Positions 1 through 8,790 of a stretch of DNA of 45,951 nt are shown piece after piece. Each line of letters begins with the position of its first letter. The first letter of the stretch is position 1. Origin of the DNA: Blastopirellula marina (GTDB lineage: Bacteria; Planctomycetota; Planctomycetia; Pirellulales; Thermoguttaceae); NCBI GenBank assembly GCA_020721945.1, contig DYLT01000003.1, positions 1 through 45,951 on the forward strand, given 5' to 3'. A program made the translations under genes and the position numbers. The notes beneath the pieces were generated by a model. That model made no database searches, was not told the DNA's origin, and saw only the letters and a program-made list of their open reading frames with translations.

Positions 1-1107
1 CGACGCGTCGCGTTGGTACCCGCCGTCATCCCCAGTCTGGTTAAGGCCGGTCTGGAGGTGGTTTTCGAGACGGAAGCGGGTCTTGCGGCCGGCTTCGCCG
101 ACGCGCAGTACGCCGAACCAGGGGCCCGGGTCGTCGGCTCGCGCGACGAGGCCCTGGGTGCCGACGTGCTCGTGCGGGTTCGTGCTGCCGGCGCCGATGC
201 GGAATGCGGAGCCGCCGACTTGGAGCGTCTCCGGCCGGGGCAGATCGTCGTGGGGCTGTGCGATCCCCTGGGCGACCCGCGAACGATCGCCGCGTGGGCA
301 GCGCGCGGGGTCACGCTGTTCGCCTTGGAGTTGCTTCCGCGCATCACCCGGGCGCAAAGCATGGACGTGCTCTCGTCGATGGCGACCGTGGCAGGCTACC
401 GGGCGGTGCTGCTGGCCGCCACGACCCTGCCCCGCATGTTCCCCATGCTGATGACGGCCGCGGGCACCTTGACCCCAGCCCGGGTGTTCGTCGTGGGGGC
501 GGGCGTGGCCGGATTGCAGGCGATCGCCACGGCCCGGCGACTCGGCGCGGTCGTCTCGGCTTACGACGTGCGCCCCGCGGTCAAGGAGCAGGTCCAAAGC
601 CTCGGCGCCCGGTTCGTCGAAATGCCCCTCGAATCGGGCCAGGCCGAAGCGGCCGGTGGGTACGCCAGGGCGATGGACGAAGACTTCTACCGCCGGCAGC
701 GCGAACTGATGCACCGCGTGGTCGCCGAGAGCGACGTGGTCATCACGACCGCCGCCGTGCCCGGCCAACGCGCGCCGGTGCTCGTGACCGAGTCAATGGT
801 CGCCGCGATGGCCCCGGGTTCGGTCGTCGTCGATCTGGCGGCCGAACGCGGCGGCAATTGCGAGCTGACCCAGCCCGGCCAGACCATCCTCCGGCACGGC
901 GTCAGCATCCTTGGGCCGTTGAACCTGCCGGCCGAGGTCCCCAACCACGCCAGCCAGATGTACGCCAAGAACGTCACCAACTTCCTGCTCCACCTGGTGC
1001 GGGATGGCCAGATGCGTTTCGATCTGGAGGATCCCATTGTGGCCGAGACGCTCGTCGCGCGCGATGGGCGAGTGGTTCACCCCCGCCTGATCGAGAGGCT
1101 TGCGTAA
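1..1107 (+). CDS. pntA: NAD(P) transhydrogenase alpha subunit, soluble NAD(H)-binding part (5' end cut by window)
   Basis: The reading frame is open from base 1, and the first codons (RRVALVPAVIPSL) match the usual start of transhydrogenase domain I minus roughly a dozen residues, so the TTG at 13 is not the true start. The protein has the AlaDH/PNT N-terminal fold followed by a Rossmann domain with GAGVAG (bases about 496-513) and the following DVRPAVKEQVQSLGA stretch, both typical of PntA. It ends at a natural stop after about 368 visible residues without the C-terminal membrane helices, so it is the short PntAA form, which normally works with separate PntAB and PntB membrane subunits in proton-driven NADP+ reduction by NADH. 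Neither partner follows: the next gene is convergent. Partners may lie upstream of the window. Family call is firm. Confidence 0.9.
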   Translation, partial: RRVALVPAVIPSLVKAGLEVVFETEAGLAAGFADAQYAEPGARVVGSRDEALGADVLVRVRAAGADAECGAADLERLRPGQIVVGLCDPLGDPRTIAAWAARGVTLFALELLPRITRAQSMDVLSSMATVAGYRAVLLAATTLPRMFPMLMTAAGTLTPARVFVVGAGVAGLQAIATARRLGAVVSAYDVRPAVKEQVQSLGARFVEMPLESGQAEAAGGYARAMDEDFYRRQRELMHRVVAESDVVITTAAVPGQRAPVLVTESMVAAMAPGSVVVDLAAERGGNCELTQPGQTILRHGVSILGPLNLPAEVPNHASQMYAKNVTNFLLHLVRDGQMRFDLEDPIVAETLVARDGRVVHPRLIERLA

Positions 1108-1154
1108 TCAGGGCCTTCCTGGCCATCGCGGCATGGCGCGGGCCGCTGCGTGGT

Positions 1155-1170
1155 CGCGGCACGTGCCGCG
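1155..1170. terminator. Perfect 16-bp palindrome between convergent genes, possible bidirectional terminator
   Basis: CGCGGCACGTGCCGCG is self-complementary and could form a 6-bp GC stem with an ACGT loop. It sits between the transhydrogenase stop and the end of the convergent DUF1571 gene. The T-tract is weak (CCCTTTA on the plus side), so termination is only a possibility. Confidence 0.35.
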
Positions 1171-1174
1171 CCCT

Positions 1175-2026
1175 TTACGGAAAGTGGTACTCCGGGTTCT
1201 TGGGGTCGAAATCGCGATCCGACAGCCCTGGGTTCAGCACGAGGTTCCGGTAGGTGTAGCTCTCGATCAATTCGGGTTCGTCCCCAGGCTGTTGGGGCCA
1301 ATCGTACGCCTCGTAGTGAAGGGGGATGTTCTGCTGGCGATCCACATAGACGCGGCCAAGGTGGAAGCGGAAATGCGCGCGGCGGACCGGGTGGACGACT
1401 TCGACGCGCGTCGCGGGGCGGCCGTCGAACTCGACGTCGGCGAACGTCACCTCGCACTCGTCGTGGCCCATGTCGGCCTGCACGATCTCGATGATCCGCC
1501 GGCATAGGTTCAGTAGCCCGATCTCGGTAATGGGATAGTGCTGCCGATCCATGGCGAGGGGGCCCCGGGGATCGACCGAGACCGTGCCCAGGAGACGGCC
1601 CGGGAAGTCCGTCGTGTGGCCGACGATCTTGTTGTTGTTTTTCCCCTGGACGTAGATTCCCTCCGCGCGCTTGCCGCCGTGGGCGTCGAGCCGGCCGAGG
1701 TACACACTGAACGGCTCGTGGCGGATCTTGACCTGGAGCGTCTCTTCGAGGATCTCGCCCTGGTGCCGTTCGCGCTTGACCAGCGTGGCCGAGTAATCTT
1801 GGATTTCGCGTTCGATGCGCGACTCGATCTTGCGGGCCAACTGGAGGGCGGGGTAGAGCGGGTGGCGTTGGTCGGCATGGGCCAAGGGCGCGGGGCTTGC
1901 CGCGGGTCCGGGCACCGACGCCGCGCCCTCGGGCACGCTCCAAAAACCGAGCCACCACAGGCACGCCGCCGCGGCCAGCCCCACCGCCGCCAACGCGAAA
2001 AAGGTCGTGCGAAAACGCCTTCCCAT
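1175..2026 (-). CDS. DUF1571 family protein, membrane-anchored
   Basis: The 283-residue protein begins with a basic stretch and a hydrophobic segment (about residues 8-29), consistent with a signal anchor facing the periplasm. The body carries features I associate with DUF1571: a DYSATLVKRER stretch, then KIRHEPFSVYLG, then YVQGKNNNKIVGH, and a C-terminal YTYRNLVLNPGLSDRDFD. The family is common in planctomycetes and has no established biochemical function. The gene starts 3 bases after the stop of the upstream TIM-barrel gene, so the two are very probably co-transcribed. No good Shine-Dalgarno is seen, which fits translation coupled to the upstream gene. An LAAAAC stretch near residue 20 resembles a lipobox, but the hydrophobic residues after it argue against lipidation. 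Confidence 0.75.
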   Translation of the reverse strand: MGRRFRTTFFALAAVGLAAAACLWWLGFWSVPEGAASVPGPAASPAPLAHADQRHPLYPALQLARKIESRIEREIQDYSATLVKRERHQGEILEETLQVKIRHEPFSVYLGRLDAHGGKRAEGIYVQGKNNNKIVGHTTDFPGRLLGTVSVDPRGPLAMDRQHYPITEIGLLNLCRRIIEIVQADMGHDECEVTFADVEFDGRPATRVEVVHPVRRAHFRFHLGRVYVDRQQNIPLHYEAYDWPQQPGDEPELIESYTYRNLVLNPGLSDRDFDPKNPEYHFP

Positions 2027-2029
2027 GGT

Positions 2030-2941
2030 CTACACGTCGCAGATCGCGACGGCCTGCTCGAGGCTCTTCAGGGCGTCGGGACGCTTGGGGACGAACTCCT
2101 GGCCCACGTAACCCTGGTAGCCGCTTTCGACAATCGCCAGCATCAGCTTGCGGTAGTCGAGCTTCTGCGTGTCGTCGATTTCATTGCGGCCGGGGTATCC
2201 GCCCGTGTGGTAATGGCCCCAGCACTCGTGGTACTTCTGGATGTCGGCCAGCGGGTCCTCCTTCATCATGGCCGCATGGTAGATGTCGTAGAGGACCTTG
2301 ACCCTGGGCGAGCCCACCCGGTGGACCAACGCGACGCACCACGTCGTCGAGTCGGCCATGTAATCCTTGTGGTCGATCGAGTTGAGGAACTCGAGGCACA
2401 CGGTGACCTTCTTCTGTTCGGCGTAAGGGGCGATCTTCTTCAAGGCGACGACGCAGTTGGCCAGGCCCTCTTGATCGTCCATGCCCTCGCGGTTCCCCGA
2501 AAAGCAGATCACGTTGGGAAAGCCGGCGTCGGCCGCGGCGTCGATGGCCTTGCGAATGCCCGCCAGGCATTTCTCGTGGTGGGCAACGCGGTTGAGCCCC
2601 TTGGGAATGTGGTTGTCGGGGCTGGGGCTCATCGCGCAGATCAGCCCGTTTTTCTTGAGCGTGGGCCACTGGTCGGGGCCGACCAGTTCGATCGACTTGA
2701 GCCCCAGTTTCGCGCAGGCGGCGGCGAAATCGTCCAGGCGCATCTTCTGTTTCGTCAGGTAGCCGTTGTAGCACCAAAGGCAGACGGACTGCTTGATCCG
2801 CCCCTTGAGCGGGGCCGCGACGGCCGATCGGCCAAGAGGCCAGGCCGCGCCGAAGGCCGCGGCCCCGGCCAGCGTGCCGAGCATCCGGCGGCGGGTGACG
2901 CAATGTCGCGACGCATCGGCAAAGCGGTCGAATGCGGACAT
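2030..2941 (-). CDS. Sugar isomerase/epimerase-like TIM-barrel protein (hydroxypyruvate isomerase type), Tat-exported
   Basis: Start chosen at the ATG at 2941 because GAGG lies upstream and the protein then opens with a Tat-type signal (TRRRM at residues 16-20, then a hydrophobic Ala-rich segment). The in-frame upstream extension to 3016 looks untranslated. The 303-residue product has the AP-endonuclease-2/xylose-isomerase-like barrel: VCLEFLNSIDHKDY supplies the central Glu, VLYDIYH the metal-binding Asp/His strand, and GYVGQEFVPK the last strand with a second conserved Glu. This pattern resembles hydroxypyruvate isomerases and the many planctomycete paralogues annotated as sugar phosphate isomerase/epimerase. 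The true substrate is unknown, and export implies it acts outside the cytoplasm. It lies between an ABC permease gene upstream and the DUF1571 gene downstream on the same strand. Confidence 0.8.
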   Translation of the reverse strand: MSAFDRFADASRHCVTRRRMLGTLAGAAAFGAAWPLGRSAVAAPLKGRIKQSVCLWCYNGYLTKQKMRLDDFAAACAKLGLKSIELVGPDQWPTLKKNGLICAMSPSPDNHIPKGLNRVAHHEKCLAGIRKAIDAAADAGFPNVICFSGNREGMDDQEGLANCVVALKKIAPYAEQKKVTVCLEFLNSIDHKDYMADSTTWCVALVHRVGSPRVKVLYDIYHAAMMKEDPLADIQKYHECWGHYHTGGYPGRNEIDDTQKLDYRKLMLAIVESGYQGYVGQEFVPKRPDALKSLEQAVAICDV

Positions 2942-3084
2942 GGGAGGATCCTCGGGGTGAAGTCTCGTTCCCGGCGCCGCGGTCGGCCCCTTGCGGCCAG
3001 ACCGCGCCATTGGCAACCGAGCATCTCTGGATCGTACAAGAACGCCATGCCCCGGGCAATGGCCAAGTGCCCTTCGGGCCGTGG

Positions 3085-5601
3085 CTACTCGTACTGGAGG
3101 GCGATCCGCAGATTCAGCCGGGCCGCGCGCTCGGCCGGCACAATGGCGGCCGCCAGGACGATCACCAATCCCGCCGCAAACCCCCCGAGCAACAGACCGG
3201 GATGGATTACGAAGGCGATCTCATAGCCCAACAGCGGCACCATCGACTGCTTGATGAACCACGCCGAGCTGACCCCGGCCAACGTCCCCGAGATCAGCCC
3301 CAACAGGCCGAGGATCGTCGCCTGGCCGAGCACCATCTTGCGCACTTGGCGCCGCGTCATGGCCACGACCCGCAACAGCGCGATCTCGCGGGTCTGCTCC
3401 AGGACGTTCATCGTCAGGGTATTGGCCACGCCGAAGCCGGCGATCAGGCACCCCAGGGCCAGGATGCCCCAGAGGCTCCTCACGACGCCGGTCATCACCG
3501 CGTCGAGCAGGGCACTGAGTTCCGTCTCGTTATGAAGCATCAGACCGCGCGCCTCGGTCAGGGCCTTGAGCTGTCGGCCCACCTCGTCCCGCTTGTCGGG
3601 ATCGGCGCGCACGAGAAACACATCGACGCCCTCGACCGGCAGGATCCTCGCCGCCGAGGCGCGCTCGAGATACAACACATTGCCTCCCAGCGTGTACTCG
3701 ATCGCCGTGCCGGCGATGCGCAGACGTTTGGGACCGGTGCTTGTTCGGAGCTCGACCTGGTCGCCGGGCTTCAGGCCCATGCGGTGGGCGGGCACGGTGC
3801 CCAGCACGGTCTGGCCCTCGAACAGGCGACGGCGCACGTCCTCCGGCTTGCCTTCGGCCAGGGCGATGGGAAGCGTGCCGGGATCGGTGAACTCGCGCAC
3901 CACGACCGTCACCGGCGCCTCGCCGAGCTGCCCGTCGAGCACCGAGATCGTATCGACGTTCGCCACCCCGTCGATTTGGGCGATCTCGTCGCGCAGGTTC
4001 TCGGGCATGGGGACGGGCCGCCCCAACTCGGTGTTGAGGAACATCGCCCGCACGAAGAAATCGCCCACCATCGTGCGCCGGTACCACTGACGCACGTCTT
4101 CCACATTGTTGATGATGGTCGTGCCCAGGCCGATGCCGGTCGAAATCGCGATGAACAGCACTCCGGCGGTCAAGCCGGTGCGGGCGCTGCGCCGCAAGAG
4201 CTGCACGCATCCCAGGCGTCCTTCGACGCCGAGGATCGGCCGCAACACCGCGGCCAGGCGCGGGGCCACGGGGCGCAGGAGGATGGGAAAGGCCGGGACG
4301 AAGCCCACCAGAAACACGATGCCCGATGGAATCGAGTACTCCGCCGGTGCCCACCCGAGGATGCACGCGACGAGGACCACGCCCCCGAGGGCGCATGCGG
4401 CCAGGCTCGTCCAAACGATTCTCCGCGGGACGTCGGCGCGGTCGACGCTGACGACCGGGCGGATGCCTTCCAGCGGCGGGATCCGACCCGCAATCCGTGT
4501 CGGCACCCAGGCCGCGACCAGAGACACCAAGGGCCCCACGACGGCCGCCAGCACGAACGGCCCTGCGGAAAATCGGAGCGGAGGCGCCGCGGCCCCTTGG
4601 GCCTGCGCGATCGCCCCGAACACGAAGCGAGCGCCCACGATGCCGGCGATACACCCCAGCGCGGTTCCGATCAGCCCCAAGACGAGGGCCTCGCCCAGGA
4701 TCATCCGGCCGATCTGCCGCCGCGTCGCGCCGATCGCGCGGAGGATCGCCAGTTGGCGCCGCCGCTCGCTGAGGTTCATCAACAGGGTATTGAGGATGAT
4801 GAACACCCCCAGGACCACCACCAAAGCCGAGCCGAAGTTCAAGCCGTGTTCGGCCATCCGGAGCGAACTGCGCGGCACGCGGCTCCGCGCGGCCGGGGTG
4901 CGGACGGTCAAGCCCTCAGGCAGCCGGCGGGTCACCTCGCGCGCGATGGCCTGCTCGTCCGCCCGCTCGTCGAGCACCAGACCAATGGTGTTCACGCGGC
5001 CCTGGAGATTGGACCATGCTTGCGCCACGGGCAAGGGGAGAAAGACCGCCCCGGCCTGGCTGAAGCCCGAGGCGCCGCGCGGGGCCAACAGCCCCACGAC
5101 CGGCACGGATCGGGTAAAGGGCCTGGTCTTGGTGCGGAGGCGCACCTCGTCGCCTGGGCGGATTCCCAGGGCGCCGGCCAGTCCCGCATCGAGCAGGCAC
5201 CCCGGCGCCTGGTCGAGGTCGCGTCCCTCGACCAGATCAGCATCGCGAAGCTGGCGGTCCTTGGCCAGATCGATCCCCAGGACCATCACCCGAATCTGGG
5301 CGCCGCGGTGCAAGAGCGTGGTCAGACCTTGCCAGGTCGGCACCGCCACCCGGACCCCCGGCACGCGGTCCAGCGCGGCCACGAGGGTTTCGGGAAAGCT
5401 GCTGCCGTCGACGGCGGCAACCTCCAGCGCGGCTCGGCCTGCCAGCGTCCGGTACATCTCCTCGTAGGCCAGGTGGGCGTTGTCGATGGCGAGGCTGACC
5501 GACAGCACGGCCGCCACGCCGAGGACGATGCTCAACAGGGTGAGAATCGCCCGGCCCGGACGCCGTTTCATTTCCTTGCCGACCAGGCGCGCGAGGATCA
5601 T
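3085..5601 (-). CDS. ABC transporter permease with two FtsX-like domains
   Basis: The 838-residue membrane protein has an N-terminal transmembrane helix after a MacB/FtsX-like start (KEMKRRPGRAILTLLSIVLG), a large extracytoplasmic domain, then several helix clusters. The internal stretch NTLLMNLSERRRQLAILRAIGATRRQIGRMI and the later NTLTMNVLEQTREIALLRV are the duplicated FtsX coupling motifs (each quoted only in part of the whole domain). Two FtsX units in about 840 residues is the arrangement of the large predicted export/lipoprotein-release permeases. Its ATG overlaps the stop of the ATPase gene upstream by one base (TGATG), so the two form one translationally coupled transporter. Substrate is unknown; lipoprotein or peptide extrusion is the usual role of the family. 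Confidence 0.85.
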   Translation of the reverse strand: MILARLVGKEMKRRPGRAILTLLSIVLGVAAVLSVSLAIDNAHLAYEEMYRTLAGRAALEVAAVDGSSFPETLVAALDRVPGVRVAVPTWQGLTTLLHRGAQIRVMVLGIDLAKDRQLRDADLVEGRDLDQAPGCLLDAGLAGALGIRPGDEVRLRTKTRPFTRSVPVVGLLAPRGASGFSQAGAVFLPLPVAQAWSNLQGRVNTIGLVLDERADEQAIAREVTRRLPEGLTVRTPAARSRVPRSSLRMAEHGLNFGSALVVVLGVFIILNTLLMNLSERRRQLAILRAIGATRRQIGRMILGEALVLGLIGTALGCIAGIVGARFVFGAIAQAQGAAAPPLRFSAGPFVLAAVVGPLVSLVAAWVPTRIAGRIPPLEGIRPVVSVDRADVPRRIVWTSLAACALGGVVLVACILGWAPAEYSIPSGIVFLVGFVPAFPILLRPVAPRLAAVLRPILGVEGRLGCVQLLRRSARTGLTAGVLFIAISTGIGLGTTIINNVEDVRQWYRRTMVGDFFVRAMFLNTELGRPVPMPENLRDEIAQIDGVANVDTISVLDGQLGEAPVTVVVREFTDPGTLPIALAEGKPEDVRRRLFEGQTVLGTVPAHRMGLKPGDQVELRTSTGPKRLRIAGTAIEYTLGGNVLYLERASAARILPVEGVDVFLVRADPDKRDEVGRQLKALTEARGLMLHNETELSALLDAVMTGVVRSLWGILALGCLIAGFGVANTLTMNVLEQTREIALLRVVAMTRRQVRKMVLGQATILGLLGLISGTLAGVSSAWFIKQSMVPLLGYEIAFVIHPGLLLGGFAAGLVIVLAAAIVPAERAARLNLRIALQYE

Positions 5602-6326
5602 CAGACGGGTTCCCTCCGCAATTCCCGCAGCGCGGCCTTGGACGAGAGGTCCAGATCGGTCTGGATGCGCCCGTCACGCAGCCGGACGACGCGCCCCGCG
5701 TGGGCCGCCACCTCGACATCGTGCGTCACCATCACGATCGTGTGTCCCTCGCGATCGACGAGACGGCGCAAGAGCGTGGTCACCTGGTAGCCGTTGGCGC
5801 TATCGAGGTTACCGGTCGGCTCGTCGGCCAGAAGCAGCGCCGGCCGGATCACCAAGGCCCGGGCGACGGCGACGCGTTGCTGCTCTCCGCCCGACATCGC
5901 GCTGGGAATGTGCGTGCGCCGATGGGTAATGCCGACCGCCTCCAGGGCCTCGGCAGCGCGGGCGTGGGCCTCGGGGCCGGGCACGCCGTCCAGCTCCAGA
6001 GGCAACGCCACGTTCTCGGCGGCCGTGAGCGTGGGCAAGAGGTTGAACGTTTGAAAAATGAACCCGATGCGCTGCCGCCGGAAGCGGGACCGCTGGTCAT
6101 CGTCGAGCGACGCCAGATCGGTTCCCTCCAAAAGAACGCGGCCGCTGGTCGGGACATCGACTCCTCCCAAGAGGTGCAAGAGCGTGCTCTTCCCCGAGCC
6201 CGAGGGCCCCATGATGGCCAGGAACTCGCCGCGTGCCACCTTCAGGTCGATGCCTCGCAGCGCTTCGACGGCACTTGCGCCCTGGCCGTACGTCTTCCTG
6301 ACGTCTTGTGCTTCCAGCACGCACAT
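5601..6326 (-). CDS. ABC transporter ATP-binding protein, LolD/MacB type
   Basis: The 241-residue ATPase shows Walker A GPSGSGKST (residues 40-48), signature MSGGEQQRVAVARAL (from 144), Walker B LLLADEPTGNLD (from 164) and the H-loop VTHD. Length and sequence fit the LolD/MacB/FtsE branch that drives FtsX-type permeases. The start is ATG at 6326: GGAGGA lies 7 bases upstream, whereas the TTG at 6332 would leave no room for a ribosome site. It is coupled to the permease gene by a one-base overlap and follows the sulfatase gene by about 36 bases, so all may be one transcript. Confidence 0.9.
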   Translation of the reverse strand: MCVLEAQDVRKTYGQGASAVEALRGIDLKVARGEFLAIMGPSGSGKSTLLHLLGGVDVPTSGRVLLEGTDLASLDDDQRSRFRRQRIGFIFQTFNLLPTLTAAENVALPLELDGVPGPEAHARAAEALEAVGITHRRTHIPSAMSGGEQQRVAVARALVIRPALLLADEPTGNLDSANGYQVTTLLRRLVDREGHTIVMVTHDVEVAAHAGRVVRLRDGRIQTDLDLSSKAALRELRREPV

Positions 6327-6362
6327 GCCCAAGTCCTCCAGGTCGTGGTCCGTGGAACCTGG

Positions 6363-7823
6363 CTAGTTCGCTTTCGCTGGCTGCCTGCTGCCGACGTAGG
6401 GGCAGCGGTCCCAGAAGTCGGTTTCCCCCTTGGCCCGCGGATCGCCGGTGGCGGCCATCCACCGGTCCAGTTCGGCGCGAAGCCGCTTTTGCGCATCGGC
6501 GTAGCGGGGCTGGCCGGCGACGTTCTCCAACTGGCCCGGGTCCTTGGACAGATCGTAAAGCTCCTCGGCCGGCCGGAGCCCGAAGGCCAACCGGAAGAAC
6601 AACGCGATGGTCGGCTCGTCGCGCCGGGCGAGGATCTCGGCCTTGGAAGGCGAGCTGTCGACGTCGCCAAACCGGCCGGCCACGCTGACGAAGTCGCCAT
6701 CGCCGGCCGGCCAAAGCGCCGGGCGCAGATTGCGAAGGTAAAGGAACTCGCGCGTGCGGATCGCCCGGCCGGGATAGCTTTTGTCGCCGGGCCGGCACAC
6801 CGTGTGCCGCTCGCGCTCGGTGAACACGCGGTCGCGGCGCGGATCGACCTGGCCCGACTTGCCCGAAACCAGCACGTCGAGCAAGCTCCGGCCGGTCATC
6901 TCCGGCCGAGGTTCCTGCCCCGCCGCTTCGAGAAACGTCGGGGCCAGGTCCGTCAAGCTGACGAAGTCTTCGACGACCCGGCCGCCGGGCACGCGTGCGG
7001 GCCACGAGATCACCAGCGGCACGCGCGTTCCGGCATCGTAAAGCGTGGCCTTGGCCCTGGGGAACGGGATGCCGTTGTCGCCGGCTACCACGATCAGCGT
7101 ATCGGCCAAGCGCCCGGACCGTTCCAGGCGATCGACGATCCGCCCCAGATCGCGGTCGAAACGCTCCACCTCGGCGTAGTAATCCAAGAGGTCGCGGCGC
7201 ACGACGGGCGTGTCGGGCAAGAAGGGCGGGACGCAAACCGGTTCGGGCTTCATGCCCGAGTTGATGCCGCTGTCGCGATCATACGGGCGGTGGGGATCGA
7301 CGCTGCCGAACCAATAGCAGAACGGTTTGCCTTCGGGCACGGTGCGGAGGAACTGGTCGAAGCTCCGAAACGCCGGGCCGGCCGGATTGCGCGTGCGCCC
7401 GGTGCCCTGGATCGTGCCCGGCCCCCACCCCTTGCCCTGAAGCCCCACCACGTACCCGGCTCGCTCGAGCAGGTCGGGATAGACCGTCAACTTGCCGGGC
7501 AGGGTGCTCCAGAGATTCGCGCCTTCTTCGAGCCGGTGGATGGCCTGACCCGTCAGGATCGCGCCCCGCGACGCCGTGCAGGTCGGGGCAGCGACGAAGG
7601 CGTGTTCGAAACGGACACCTTGCCGGGCGAGCCCGTCGATCGTCGGGGTCTTCACCACCTGATCGCCGTACGCCCCGGCATGTGGCCATCCCCAATCGTC
7701 GGCGATGGCCAACAGCACGTTGGGACGCCGCGCCTCGGCGGCCACCCCAAGCATGTCGGCGCCCCAAGCGGCCAACGTCGCCGCAACCATCGCGGCGACC
7801 CTCATGACAACGGTGCTGCGCAT
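6363..7823 (-). CDS. Secreted sulfatase (arylsulfatase/choline-sulfatase fold)
   Basis: The 486-residue protein starts at ATG 7823 (AAGGAC upstream) with a signal peptide ending near VAAEA (about residue 30). ADDWGW at residues 41-46 is the N-terminal metal-binding motif of type I sulfatases. CTASR at residues 82-86 is the formylglycine site in the C-x-[PA]-S-R form, so it needs an anaerobic- or FGE-type maturase encoded elsewhere. VVAGDNGIPF supplies the second metal site. Planctomycetes carry many such enzymes for sulfated algal polysaccharides. The exact substrate cannot be read, but the fucose-isomerase-like gene and the BMC aldolase in this window make sulfated deoxyhexose glycans plausible. 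It is first in a minus-strand series with the ABC transporter. Confidence 0.88.
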   Translation of the reverse strand: MRSTVVMRVAAMVAATLAAWGADMLGVAAEARRPNVLLAIADDWGWPHAGAYGDQVVKTPTIDGLARQGVRFEHAFVAAPTCTASRGAILTGQAIHRLEEGANLWSTLPGKLTVYPDLLERAGYVVGLQGKGWGPGTIQGTGRTRNPAGPAFRSFDQFLRTVPEGKPFCYWFGSVDPHRPYDRDSGINSGMKPEPVCVPPFLPDTPVVRRDLLDYYAEVERFDRDLGRIVDRLERSGRLADTLIVVAGDNGIPFPRAKATLYDAGTRVPLVISWPARVPGGRVVEDFVSLTDLAPTFLEAAGQEPRPEMTGRSLLDVLVSGKSGQVDPRRDRVFTERERHTVCRPGDKSYPGRAIRTREFLYLRNLRPALWPAGDGDFVSVAGRFGDVDSSPSKAEILARRDEPTIALFFRLAFGLRPAEELYDLSKDPGQLENVAGQPRYADAQKRLRAELDRWMAATGDPRAKGETDFWDRCPYVGSRQPAKAN

Positions 7824-8028
7824 GGGATCTTGTCCTTTTCGGCGTCGAGTCAAGGCCAGACCGCCCGTCTGTCGCCGGTCGGGCAAACGAACGAGGGATT
7901 CAAAGGGCCCTGATTCATCGTATCGCTTGGCGTGGCGCTAGCCAACGCAGGCGCCAGACCGTATGGTGAATCGTTACGGTTTTGCTTGGTCGTCGACATC
8001 CAGCCCTGCGGACTTGCCTCTGCCCCCT

Positions 8029-8682
8029 ATGCCCGCCTTACGCGCCGTCGTCTTCGACATGGACGGCCTGATGTTCAACACCGAGGACGTGTACTACCGG
8101 GTCGGCGTGGAATTGATGCGCCGCCGGGGCCGGCAGTACACCAAGGAACTCAGCGATGCGATCATGGGCCGTCCACCCCAGGCGTGCTTCGAGACGATGA
8201 TCCGCTGGCACGGCCTGGACGACGACTGGCAATCGTTGGCCTGCGAGTCGGAAACACTCTTCCTCGAACGCTTGGACGACACGCTGGCCCCCATGCCGGG
8301 CCTGTGGGAGTTGCTCGACGCGATCGAGGCGGCCGACTTGCCCAAGGCCATTTGCACCAGTAGCAGCCGACGCTTGCTCGAAGGCATTCTCTCGCGATTT
8401 TCCCTGGAGCCCCGTTTCCGCTTCACCCTGACGGCCGAAGACATCGTGCACGGCAAGCCGCACCCGGAGATCTATCTCAAAGCGGCGGCGCGGTTCGGCG
8501 TCGAGCCTTTTGAGATGCTCGTGCTGGAGGACAGCCAGACCGGCACGCGCTCGGCGGCCGCGGCCGGGGCCTTCGTGGTCGCCGTGCCCGGCGAACACAG
8601 CCAGGGGCACGATTTCAGCGCCGCGACGCTGGTGGCGTCGGGCCTGGCGGACCCCCGGCTGTACGCGGTCTTGGGGTTGTAA
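8029..8682 (+). CDS. HAD-superfamily hydrolase, beta-phosphoglucomutase-like
   Basis: From ATG 8029 the protein is 217 residues and opens directly with the catalytic strand AVVFDMDGLMFNTED, the DxD motif of HAD enzymes. Later motifs are CTSSSRR (motif II Ser/Thr), the Lys of HGKPHPEIYL (motif III) and VLEDSQTGTRSAAAAG (motif IV). The helical cap between motif I and II is the subclass IA type seen in beta-phosphoglucomutases and small sugar-phosphate phosphatases. An in-frame ATG at 7963 would add 22 residues with no recognisable fold, and neither start has a good ribosome site. It stands alone on the plus strand, divergent from the sulfatase. Phosphatase versus mutase activity cannot be separated by eye. 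Confidence 0.85.
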   Translation: MPALRAVVFDMDGLMFNTEDVYYRVGVELMRRRGRQYTKELSDAIMGRPPQACFETMIRWHGLDDDWQSLACESETLFLERLDDTLAPMPGLWELLDAIEAADLPKAICTSSSRRLLEGILSRFSLEPRFRFTLTAEDIVHGKPHPEIYLKAAARFGVEPFEMLVLEDSQTGTRSAAAAGAFVVAVPGEHSQGHDFSAATLVASGLADPRLYAVLGL

Positions 8683-8790
8683 CGGCCGGCTCATCCTGCC
8701 GCGACTGCGCCCGAAAGGCGGAGCCTGGGGCTTGGTAATGCGCGCGTTCGCGCCGGCAGGCGAGGCCACGCCCACGCGCGGCACGATCGG

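Noticed and set aside
2932-5790. A 952-codon plus-strand open frame
   Set aside because: It is antisense to the permease and isomerase genes; its His/Arg/Gln-rich translation has no fold or motif. GC-rich codon use opens such antisense frames.
5700-7913. A 737-codon plus-strand open frame
   Set aside because: It is antisense to the ATPase and sulfatase genes, both of which have clear motifs; the antisense product has none.
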